Shown here piece by piece: positions 8,183 through 15,063 of a DNA stretch of 24,328 bases. The notes under the pieces are model-generated. The model was given only the letters and a program-made list of their open reading frames with translations, ran no database searches and was not told the DNA's origin. Made by a program: the position numbers and the translations under genes. The stretch's first letter is position 1. Each line of letters opens with the position of its first letter. Source of the DNA: Treponema sp. (GTDB taxonomy: Bacteria; Spirochaetota; Spirochaetia; Treponematales; Breznakiellaceae); assembly GCA_031288005.1 (NCBI GenBank), contig JAITSE010000015.1, forward strand, positions 1-24,328, written 5' to 3'.

Positions 8183-8731
8183 ATGGTCAAAGAGAATACT
8201 GCGGCGGTTCACAAAGAAATTTCAGAATACCACCGCTGCGTGGCGGTTTTGGAGCAGGAACGGGAGTTTGTGGCGAATATAGCCGGAATACAGGCCCTGG
8301 TTCGCCGGGCGGTTATAGAGCGCAAGTGGCTGGATTTTGAATCCCACATGGAAACATTGGGGCGGATAGCTGTGCAGTTTGAGGCTCTGGACAAGGAACG
8401 CGTAAGGATTTTCGCGGCTCTTTCAGGTTCAGCCGGCGGGAATACGCCGGGGAAAGACGGAAATGATGCAGCGGGTTTTTACGCCTTTGTTTCACGTTTT
8501 CCGCCGGAGGAGCGGAAGGATGCCGCCTGCGTGTACCGGCAGCTAAAAATGGAAGCCCTAAAGGTCAGGATAGAGAGCGGCGTGATCATGAATTACCTCA
8601 GCGAAGCCGGCCAACTGCTCTCAGACTTTCTGGAAGCGGCCTTTCCGGACAGAAAAGGCAAGATATATTCCCGCAGCGGCGTCAAGATTCAGGCGGATAT
8701 GCGGAGTATGGTACTGAACCAGCATTTTTAA
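8183..8731 (+). CDS. flgN: FlgN-like flagellar export chaperone
   Basis: A 182-residue, largely helical, charged protein without signal peptide or membrane segments, encoded directly upstream of flgK. That is where FlgN is found in many flagellated bacteria. FlgN binds the C-terminal helices of the hook-associated proteins FlgK and FlgL in the cytoplasm, keeping them unfolded for the flagellar type III export gate. Heptad-like helical segments (HKEISEYHRCVAVLEQERE, residues about 9-27) fit the FlgN coiled-coil fold. The family is poorly conserved, so the call rests on length, helical character and position. AGAGG lies 10 bases before ATG 8183, and the sigma-28-like site is just upstream. First gene of the operon. 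Confidence 0.75.
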   Translation: MVKENTAAVHKEISEYHRCVAVLEQEREFVANIAGIQALVRRAVIERKWLDFESHMETLGRIAVQFEALDKERVRIFAALSGSAGGNTPGKDGNDAAGFYAFVSRFPPEERKDAACVYRQLKMEALKVRIESGVIMNYLSEAGQLLSDFLEAAFPDRKGKIYSRSGVKIQADMRSMVLNQHF

Positions 8732-8754
8732 TTTTATGGGAAACAGGAGGAATT

Positions 8755-10644
8755 ATGACATCCACATTTCAAGGAATTGAGATAGGAAAGCGGGGGGTCA
8801 TAGCCCACCAGCAGGCCCTCGCGACAACGGGGCATAATCTTACCAACGCTTCCAACGAGGGCTATTCACGGCAGCGGGTTGAAATGTCGGCCTTTGAGCC
8901 TATATATCTGCCCGGCCTCAATAGGGAAGAAACCGCCGGGCAGATAGGCCAGGGAACTGTCATGGAGCGGATAGAACGTGTCAGGGACAGGCTTCTTGAC
9001 CGGCGCATAATTGCACAGGCCGGCGGGGAAGGCTATTGGAGCGCCCGGGACCCCTATATCCGAATGATGGAGCAGGCATATCTGGAGGTCGGAGGGAATT
9101 CCATACGGGGAAAGATGGACTCCTTCTGGGACTCCTGGCAGGAACTCTCGATATACCCAGCCGATGCCCCGCCCAGGACTGCGGTGCTTGAACGGGGTAA
9201 GACCTTGATAGACGGCATCCATGAACGGTACAAGAGCCTCAAAGGACTTCAGGACATGGCCGAAGAAGACATCCGGCTCACTGTAGACAAGGTCAACGGC
9301 TTTTCCCGGGAAATCGCCGGCCTCAACAGGGACATACAGCGCATCAAGGCTCAGGGTGATAACCCCAACGATTTGATGGACCGCCGGGACCTCCTTGTGG
9401 ACCGTCTCTCATCTATTGTGGATGTCTCCGTGGACAGCCGGGACCCGGACGAATTTATGGTCCATACGGCGGGATTCGTTCTGGTTCAGGGACAGATAGG
9501 CCGGCAGTTTGATCTGATCCAGGGTTCTGAAACCCAAGGGTATTCCCGAATCGTCTGGCAGGACACCGGGGATGACGCTCTCTTCAGGGATGGAAGCCTG
9601 GCCGCTCTTGTGGAGCTTAGGGATCATACCATCCAGGAAGAGATTCAGAACCTGGATTCCATGACCATGAATTTTATCGATCTGGTAAACGAGGTTCACC
9701 GCTCGGCGTACGGGACCAACGGCTCTACGGGCCTTGATTTCTTTACCGAACATCCTTTTGTAACCAACGTAAACGGCAACTACGACCGGGACGGAGACGG
9801 AGCCTATGATTCAAGCTATATCTTCAGAATCAACGGCGTCAACGCGCTGAATGAGCGGGATCAGGTAGGACTTGAAGGAGTGATCACGCTTTCCGCCGCG
9901 GGCGGCGAGGTAGATGTGCCTTACTATTCCACCGACACAGTGGCTGACATCGTGAGCAGAATCAACAATTCCGGCGCGGAAGTTACAGCCCGACTCAACC
10001 GGGAGGGTCAGCTTTCCCTAAAAGGGACGCCGGCGGAGGGGGCCATACTCCCAGGCGGCAACCCGGATTTCGTGATTCGCCACGTTGAGGATTCAGGCCG
10101 CTTTCTGGCGGGTTACGCGGGAGTTCTCAACGCTCCGGGCCAGGAAGGGGCCTATGACTGGGGCGGTCCGGACGCGGTTGCGGCCTTAAGCGGCGGCGCC
10201 GCGGACTGGGCGCTGGCCCCCACGGCGCATCCTTCGGGCTGGATAGAGGTGAACCCAGCCCTGCTCCGGGACCCCGGTTCCGTGGCTTCAGGCTTCGGCG
10301 AGAACGGCAGGGCCGCTAATCCCGGCAATGGGGATGCGGCAATGGCCATAGCTTCTATCAGAAACACCGCTGTCATGGTGGGCCGCCTCGGCACCTTTGA
10401 CGACTACTTTGCCGACGCTGTAGGACGGGCCGGTATGCTAGGCGCTCAGAACCGGGATTCCCTTGAGACCCAAAACCTCATTATGAAACAACTCAAAGAT
10501 ATGAGAGAGTCCATTTCAGGCGTCAATGTTGACGAGGAGCTGGCGAATATGATCAAGTACCAGCACGGCTACGCGGCGGCGGCCCGCTTCGTCACGACAG
10601 TAAATTCCATGCTGGATACGCTTATAAACCGGATGGGGGTGTAA
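8755..10644 (+). CDS. flgK: Flagellar hook-associated protein 1 (FlgK)
   Basis: A 629-residue protein forming the first of two junction rings between hook and filament. The N terminus (GIEIGKRGVIAHQQALATTG, then HNLTNASNEGYSRQRVEMS) is the rod/hook-family helix with the ANVNTPGYSRQ-like motif. The C terminus (SGVNVDEELANMIKYQHGYAAAARF and following) is the matching conserved helix of the FlgK D0 domain. It is longer than the roughly 550-residue enterobacterial protein; the extra length is in the variable central domain (about residues 330-520), which is normally surface exposed. A strong AGGAGG lies four bases before the ATG, and the flanking bases (ACAGGAGGA) also resemble a CsrA site. Exported without signal peptide, presumably with FlgN. 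Confidence 0.97.
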   Translation: MTSTFQGIEIGKRGVIAHQQALATTGHNLTNASNEGYSRQRVEMSAFEPIYLPGLNREETAGQIGQGTVMERIERVRDRLLDRRIIAQAGGEGYWSARDPYIRMMEQAYLEVGGNSIRGKMDSFWDSWQELSIYPADAPPRTAVLERGKTLIDGIHERYKSLKGLQDMAEEDIRLTVDKVNGFSREIAGLNRDIQRIKAQGDNPNDLMDRRDLLVDRLSSIVDVSVDSRDPDEFMVHTAGFVLVQGQIGRQFDLIQGSETQGYSRIVWQDTGDDALFRDGSLAALVELRDHTIQEEIQNLDSMTMNFIDLVNEVHRSAYGTNGSTGLDFFTEHPFVTNVNGNYDRDGDGAYDSSYIFRINGVNALNERDQVGLEGVITLSAAGGEVDVPYYSTDTVADIVSRINNSGAEVTARLNREGQLSLKGTPAEGAILPGGNPDFVIRHVEDSGRFLAGYAGVLNAPGQEGAYDWGGPDAVAALSGGAADWALAPTAHPSGWIEVNPALLRDPGSVASGFGENGRAANPGNGDAAMAIASIRNTAVMVGRLGTFDDYFADAVGRAGMLGAQNRDSLETQNLIMKQLKDMRESISGVNVDEELANMIKYQHGYAAAARFVTTVNSMLDTLINRMGV

Positions 10645-10650
10645 TAAACC

Positions 10651-11898
10651 ATGAGACGTATTTCCACAGATATGCCGAATAACAATATTCAGTATTACCT
10701 TCGCAGACAGGAAGAAGGGCTTTCCAATATTCAGTCAAAAATCGGTTCCCAAAAACGGATACTGGAACTGCGGGATGATCCGCTGGCCGCATCCCACGCG
10801 GTACGCTACGAATCCTACCTTTCCAGGCTTGAGCGCTTTGAAAAAAACGCGCTCTACGCGAAAGATCGCTATAATGAAGTGGACGCCTATCTCAGGCAGA
10901 GCGGCGATATACTTCAGCGGGTACGGGATTTATCGGTTCAGGGCGCGACAGGCACCTACGCACAGGAAGACCTCAAGTATATGGCGGTGGAGATCAATGA
11001 ACTCCTCAAAGAGCTTGTTTCCCTTTCCAACGCGATAGGTTCAGACGGCAAGCAGCTTTTTGCCGGAGACAAGGCCCTCACGGAGCCTTTCCGCATCGTG
11101 GAAGGGACGATCCCAGGAGGCGGGGAAGCTATGGCGCTGCGTGTGGAATACCGGGGCGCTGGAGCCGGCAGGAAGGCGGAAATAAGCGGCCAGACATACG
11201 CGGACCTGGACCTTGGGGGCGGCGAGGCGTTTTGGGCCGAGAAGATGCAGATTTACTCCACCTCTGACGCCACGGATTACCGGGTTCCTCAAGACAGCTC
11301 CGTTTTTGTAGACGGCTATGAGATCCCCGTTACGACAGGAGACACTGTTCAGGCAATAGCGGCTAAGATAAACGATTCGCCCGCGCCGGTTAAAGCCTAC
11401 ATAGACCCCGAGACAAAGGGCCTCGCCCTGGAAGGGACCAACGCGCACCTCATTCGCCTTGAGGACAGAGAGGGATCGCAGGTCCTACAGGACCTGGGAA
11501 TCATCGCGGCAAACAGCAATCCCGGCGCTCCGAACTGGCATCCGGGCGCAAGAGTTTCAGGCGGCTCCATTTTTGACATGGTTATCCGTCTTAGGGACGC
11601 TCTGTTCCGGGGCGACAGCGAATTTGTTGGCAGCCAGGGCATAGGGGGGATGGATTTGGCCTTGGCTAACATACAGGCTCATCTTACAATCAACGGCAGC
11701 AGGCAGGAGCGGGCGGAGCAGACCTGGGAACGGCTAAATCAGGAGATACCCAACGTAAACGCCGCGTTAAGCCGGGAAGCCGGGCTGGATGTCGCCGCCG
11801 CGGCGGTGGAACTCAGCATGATGGAATTCGCTCACCAAGCGGCCCTACAGACCGCCGCCAAGATACTGCCGCCGACATTGCTTGACTTTTTACGCTAG
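10651..11898 (+). CDS. flgL: Flagellar hook-associated protein 3 (FlgL)
   Basis: A 415-residue junction protein that lies between FlgK and the filament. The N terminus (MRRISTDMPNNNIQYYLRR) is the flagellin-like helix of treponemal FlgL, and the C terminus (VAAAAVELSMMEFAHQAALQ) is the conserved flagellin-family C-terminal helix. It is about 100 residues longer than the enterobacterial protein, with the extra sequence in the central domain. The start is six bases after the flgK stop, and the only ribosome site is a weak GGGGGTG inside the end of flgK, so translation is probably coupled. Third gene of the operon. Confidence 0.95.
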   Translation: MRRISTDMPNNNIQYYLRRQEEGLSNIQSKIGSQKRILELRDDPLAASHAVRYESYLSRLERFEKNALYAKDRYNEVDAYLRQSGDILQRVRDLSVQGATGTYAQEDLKYMAVEINELLKELVSLSNAIGSDGKQLFAGDKALTEPFRIVEGTIPGGGEAMALRVEYRGAGAGRKAEISGQTYADLDLGGGEAFWAEKMQIYSTSDATDYRVPQDSSVFVDGYEIPVTTGDTVQAIAAKINDSPAPVKAYIDPETKGLALEGTNAHLIRLEDREGSQVLQDLGIIAANSNPGAPNWHPGARVSGGSIFDMVIRLRDALFRGDSEFVGSQGIGGMDLALANIQAHLTINGSRQERAEQTWERLNQEIPNVNAALSREAGLDVAAAAVELSMMEFAHQAALQTAAKILPPTLLDFLR

Positions 11899-11916
11899 GA
11901 TTAGGAGAGTAAAAAC

Positions 11917-12360
11917 GTGAAAGTTACAACAAAAGCCTACGGCCTTATAGATATAAATGAGCGCCAGAAAATCACCATTGCTTCCGGGCTTTTTGGATTT
12001 GAGTCCTTTAAGGATTATGTCCTTTTGGACGCCGAAAGGCAGCCTTTTTACTGGCTTCAGTCTGTGGATTTGGAGCGTTTGGCCTTTATCCTTGTTAATC
12101 CTTTTCTTTTCAGGCCGGACTATGAACTGGATATTAACGATGAAGAACTCTCTGAGATCGGCGTCTCGGATCCCCGGAAAGCCCTGATTTTCTCCATTGT
12201 GACCATCCCTTCCGGCGGGGGGGGTATGACGGCCAACCTTCAGGGGCCTCTGGTTATCAACCGGGAAACACGCCAGGGGAAGCAGGCTGTCCTTACGGAC
12301 CCGCGCTGGAAGACACGGCATAACATCATGGATGAACTGGCTGCGGCGAGGAGCCACTAA
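11917..12360 (+). CDS. fliW: Flagellar assembly factor FliW, CsrA antagonist
   Basis: A 147-residue protein of the usual FliW length. It has the family's [17 protein letters not shown] segment near the N terminus, FYWLQSVD in the middle, and NLQGPLVIN near the C terminus. In Bacillus, FliW binds either flagellin or CsrA: when unexported flagellin builds up it takes FliW, and the freed CsrA blocks flagellin translation. The GTG start at 11917 is supported by AGGAGAG about eight bases upstream. The stop codon overlaps the csrA start by one base (TAATG), giving tight coupling and near-equal production of the two partners. The leader contains two AGGA motifs (11897-11906) that could bind CsrA. 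Confidence 0.95.
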   Translation: MKVTTKAYGLIDINERQKITIASGLFGFESFKDYVLLDAERQPFYWLQSVDLERLAFILVNPFLFRPDYELDINDEELSEIGVSDPRKALIFSIVTIPSGGGGMTANLQGPLVINRETRQGKQAVLTDPRWKTRHNIMDELAAARSH

Positions 12361-12596
12361 TGCTCATACTATCCAGAAAAATCAATGAAAAAATAATGAT
12401 CGGAGACGATATTTCCGTATCCATCATAGATATCCGGGGCGATCAGGTGCGGCTTGGGGTAACGGCGCCCAAAAGCGTCAAGGTATTCCGCCGGGAAATA
12501 TTCGACGCCATAAAAACCGAAAACGAAGCCGCTGCGGAATCAACCCCCGTATTCCCGGAACTGGACCTGGGCCTCCTTCGGGGAGAAGCTCTTTAG
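12360..12596 (+). CDS. csrA: Carbon storage regulator CsrA, translational regulator
   Basis: A 78-residue RNA-binding protein. It has the full CsrA core: [18 protein letters not shown] at the start, [18 protein letters not shown] in the centre with the RNA-contacting R44, and the short C-terminal extension common in species that carry FliW. It dimerises and binds GGA in hairpin loops of target mRNA, in flagellated bacteria typically the flagellin leader. Last gene of the flagellar operon, overlapping fliW by one base. No canonical intrinsic terminator follows; the first structure downstream is a 7-bp hairpin without a T-run (12619-12638). Confidence 0.97.
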   Translation: MLILSRKINEKIMIGDDISVSIIDIRGDQVRLGVTAPKSVKVFRREIFDAIKTENEAAAESTPVFPELDLGLLRGEAL

Positions 12597-12600
12597 ACCC

Positions 12601-12687
12601 CTGAGACCGGAGACTCAGGCAACCCCTCAAAGGGTTGCAAGTCTCAAAACTCCCCGCATTGGTTTGAGACCTGAGACCGGAGGTCTC
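12601..12687. repeat. Cluster of short inverted repeats built from GAGACC/GGTCTC
   Basis: Contains CTGAG/CTCAG (12601-12618), GCAACCC/GGGTTGC (12619-12638) and GAGACCT/AGGTCTC (12666-12687). In between lies AAACTCCCCGCATTGGTT (12647-12664), which recurs at 23972-23989 with one mismatch. It looks like one copy of a dispersed intergenic repeat family. Confidence 0.65.
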
Positions 12688-12922
12688 ACGGATCTCCGGG
12701 GTCTGTCCCCCCGGACTAGTTCTCCGGTGGGCGGTTCAGAAATGTTTCCAAGTTACTCAGCTTCGACTCCGCGGCACTCAGTTGTCTCCCCGGGCGGCAT
12801 CTACAAGCTCCGGTTTCCTGGGTATTAAACCATAAATACGAACAGAAAAGAGATTAAGGGGAGCTAAAGTTTCCGGCGGAAACATCGGAAACTTGTTTCC
12901 GTGTTTCCGATGAACAAGTCTA
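12688..12922. other. Gene-free spacer between csrA and the convergent outer-membrane protein gene, with GTTTCC/GGAAAC inverted repeats
   Basis: I see no gene. Close to the stop of the convergent gene, CATCGGAAAC (12883-12892) pairs with GTTTCCGATG (12903-12912). A smaller GTTTCC-GGC-GGAAAC hairpin precedes it (12869-12883). No T-run follows, so these are not standard intrinsic terminators, though they could protect or end the 3' end of the minus-strand mRNA. Confidence 0.5.
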
Positions 12923-14212
12923 TTACTTCCAGTTAAATAAACCTATTTCGTAACCCAGGGAAGCAGAAGGACTATACCGCTTATAATTATAACTTGGCAT
13001 CTCTTGCTGCTCATAGTAAATACCCGTAGTACCCATATCGGCTGCGTATCGAAGATCTATAAAAAACGCCCCCCGGTTTCCGGTACTAATTCCAAGTTTA
13101 AGGCCGCCAATGTAGCCCAGAGAATCCATTACGTAATTGTAAGCGGTTTCTTCAGCGGCTATTACCGCGGCGTCTTCTTTTCCAAGGTTGCTTAAAGGAT
13201 ATGGAATATTGGCAGGATACATAAAATAGTAAATTCCTCCGTATAAACTCAGATTGAAGAGGCCGGGTCTGTAATTAAATTTTAAGAGCACGGGCGCCAT
13301 AAAGGACAAAAAAGAATTTTTTTGATCGTCATCAGGAAAATTCATGTAGTCTATTGTAAGAATTCCTTCCGTCTGCAGGGCGAGGAATGTATTACGCCGT
13401 CCCCAAGGGAACCTGATAAACTGAAACTCCGCCTTGGCCCCAACGGCCCACGTCCACCCGTTAAAAACATCAAGCTCAGAGAAATTATAAAACCGATAGT
13501 CCAGGCCGCCTTTCAAGCCCAGATAGAGCCGCCAGCTTTTCCACTTTTCTGCCGGGGTGTCGTTAGCGGCAGCCGTGTCTTCGGCCCTCGCCGTGCTTTC
13601 ATCTACAGCCGCAGGAGTTTCGGCGGCTTCGGTCACAGTCTCCCCTTTGGCGGCTCCAGCTATAGCGGCTTCCTCCGCGGCGGCTCTGGCGGCTTCGGCT
13701 TCCGCTCTGGCGGCTTCAGCTTCCGCTCTGGCGGCTTTTACAGCCTCGTCAGATGTATCAAGAAGCGGCAAAATCGAATAAAGCGACCATGTATAATACG
13801 TGATCAGGTCTGTCTGATCAGAGTTAAAGGACTGCGAAAAAACCAAAGACGGACCCTCAAGGTCCCACAACAATATGTCTACTATTGATTCCGCCCCGTC
13901 CATATAGAGCATCCCATTAACCAGATATTTGGGATTCTGACTCCGGTCTCCTGCGGCGAGTATATCCATTGAGGCATCTGTTTCTAAGATATTTCCGGAT
14001 TGTTTAATCACGTATCCGCTGTCCCGGGCCATCCATTCCATTTCTGTACGCATAGCCGAGCCTATCTGCTCCGCCGCCGCCATATCGTAGCCGCTATATG
14101 TCATAAATAAAACAACAGGCGCCTCAGCAGTCCCGGTTTGGGCGAAGTTAAGCATTCCAGCGAAGGTGAAAAACAAAAAAAATAACGGAAACCTTTTGGA
14201 AATTCTCCGCAA
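12923..14212 (-). CDS. Treponemal beta-barrel outer-membrane protein with periplasmic N-terminal domain and Ala/Glu-rich linker
   Basis: A 429-residue protein if started at TTG 14210-14212. The strong AGGAGG at 14224-14229 overlaps the upstream GTG (14222-14224) and therefore cannot serve it, but it stands 11 bases before this TTG. The order is: signal peptide (RRISKRF, hydrophobic core, cleavage near NFA-Q); a periplasmic domain (about 25-155) with alternating strands; a linker (about 155-224) of seven-residue Ala/Arg/Glu units (ARAEAEA); and about 205 residues of alternating aromatic/polar beta strands with many Tyr and Gly, as in an outer-membrane barrel. No named family is recognised; similar barrels are common in treponemes. 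Its promoter resembles a flagellar sigma-28 site. Function unknown; porin or envelope structural roles are possible. Confidence 0.75.
   Translation of the reverse strand: MRRISKRFPLFFLFFTFAGMLNFAQTGTAEAPVVLFMTYSGYDMAAAEQIGSAMRTEMEWMARDSGYVIKQSGNILETDASMDILAAGDRSQNPKYLVNGMLYMDGAESIVDILLWDLEGPSLVFSQSFNSDQTDLITYYTWSLYSILPLLDTSDEAVKAARAEAEAARAEAEAARAAAEEAAIAGAAKGETVTEAAETPAAVDESTARAEDTAAANDTPAEKWKSWRLYLGLKGGLDYRFYNFSELDVFNGWTWAVGAKAEFQFIRFPWGRRNTFLALQTEGILTIDYMNFPDDDQKNSFLSFMAPVLLKFNYRPGLFNLSLYGGIYYFMYPANIPYPLSNLGKEDAAVIAAEETAYNYVMDSLGYIGGLKLGISTGNRGAFFIDLRYAADMGTTGIYYEQQEMPSYNYKRYSPSASLGYEIGLFNWK
13683..13745 (-). repeat. 21-bp tandem repeat coding for the Ala/Glu/Arg linker
   Basis: Two near-identical 21-base units (13683-13703, 13704-13724) and a decaying third (13725-13745). 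Each encodes seven residues of the ARAEAEA type, and the unit length keeps the reading frame. Copy number could vary between strains. Confidence 0.75.
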
Positions 14213-14253
14213 AAGTAATAACACCTCCTCTTTAGATAAATACTATATATCGT

Positions 14254-14281
14254 TTATCGGCAAATTTCTGTTAAAACAGTC
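14254..14281 (-). promoter_or_regulatory. Sigma-28-like promoter of the outer-membrane protein gene
   Basis: On the minus strand GCCGATAA (14254-14261) matches the FliA -10 consensus exactly. GACTGTTT (14274-14281), with GTTT matching the -35 consensus, lies 12 bases upstream of it, the same spacing as in the flgN promoter. A sigma-70-like TTGACT (14278-14283) overlaps it, but no good -10 stands at 16-18 bases. Confidence 0.5.
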
Positions 14282-14382
14282 AATACCAGGCAAAAAATTT
14301 ATCCTTGAGATTCAAAAGATTCAAATTAAAAATTATGCGGGGACTACCTTTTTGGCAGGGAAATTTTTTATACGGGGGTTTT

Positions 14383-15060
14383 TTACTTCTTGTCTATGCC
14401 TATATAGTAAGTCTCGAAAGATTCCTGCCGGCAGGCATTGGGTTTAAAGCTCTTGCCGGTCTTGAAAAGCTCTCGTATGCGTTTAAGGACAGATACGCTG
14501 TCTCCCCCCTGAAAAACTTTAACCGCCATGTTTCCACCCTGCCCCAGTGCGTCCCGGGCATAATCCAGCGCCGCCTCAGCAAGACTCAGTGAACGGAGCG
14601 AGTCTACCTGCCTGACGCCGGTGGTGGCCGGGGCAAGATCGCTCAGAAGGAGGCGGTAAGGACCGCGGCTGAGGAGCGCCGCTCTGGTATCCGCCGCGGT
14701 GATGTCGCCCTGAATAAAAAAGAAGTTATCCCGGTCAAAAAGCCCTCCGCCGTAGCGGGAGGAAAGGGGGCCAATGTCCGCCGCGGCAAGGAAGGCCCGG
14801 TTCCCCAGAGTTCGCAGAACATAGAGGCTCCAGCTTCCAGGGGCCGCGCCCAAATCCAGAACCCGGAACGGCAGGGAAGCCGCTTTGGAACAGTTTCCGG
14901 AAAGGAGGCCGAATTTTTCATCAAGTTCCTTTAGTTTGTAGACGGACCTGGCTGGATACCCTTCTTTGCGGGCTTTAAGGGTCCAAAAATCCGGTTTTGT
15001 ATAATTTGCCACGAAAAATTTTTTTAATAGACTTAGCGAACCGCGGTCCGCTAAGTCCAA
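14383..15060 (-). CDS. rlmE: 23S rRNA 2'-O-methyltransferase (RlmE/FtsJ/RrmJ family)
   Basis: A 225-residue methyltransferase of the family that methylates the 2'-O of U2552 in the 23S rRNA A-loop using SAM. It has the family opening (KPDFWTLKARKEGYPARS), the SAM motif LDLGAAPGSW (about 68-77) and the K-D-K-E catalytic tetrad: K42, D141 (SDLAP), K181 (VKVFQG) and E216. Start choice is uncertain. TTG 15060 has AAGGGG nine bases upstream, inside the end of tex. Family homology begins only at GTG 15012 (residue 17), which has no ribosome site. A hairpin lies between the two. It is four bases downstream of tex and probably co-transcribed with it. Confidence 0.93.
   Translation of the reverse strand: MDLADRGSLSLLKKFFVANYTKPDFWTLKARKEGYPARSVYKLKELDEKFGLLSGNCSKAASLPFRVLDLGAAPGSWSLYVLRTLGNRAFLAAADIGPLSSRYGGGLFDRDNFFFIQGDITAADTRAALLSRGPYRLLLSDLAPATTGVRQVDSLRSLSLAEAALDYARDALGQGGNMAVKVFQGGDSVSVLKRIRELFKTGKSFKPNACRQESFETYYIGIDKK
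15030..15057 (-). other. Hairpin at the tex-rlmE junction
   Basis: GACTTAGCG (15030-15038) pairs with CGCTAAGTC (15049-15057), and the loop contains a second palindrome, ACCGCGGT. It covers the N-terminal codons of the longer rlmE reading frame. It is followed by mixed A/T runs rather than a clean T-run, so attenuation or mRNA processing is possible. Confidence 0.5.
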
Positions 15061-15063
15061 TTT

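Noticed and set aside
12597..12922. tRNA or other structured RNA gene after csrA
   Set aside because: The hairpins do not assemble into a cloverleaf or any RNA family I recognise.
13322..13888. Plus-strand Gly/Ser-rich open frame
   Set aside because: It is the antisense of the Ala/Glu linker of the outer-membrane protein; its composition is a by-product.
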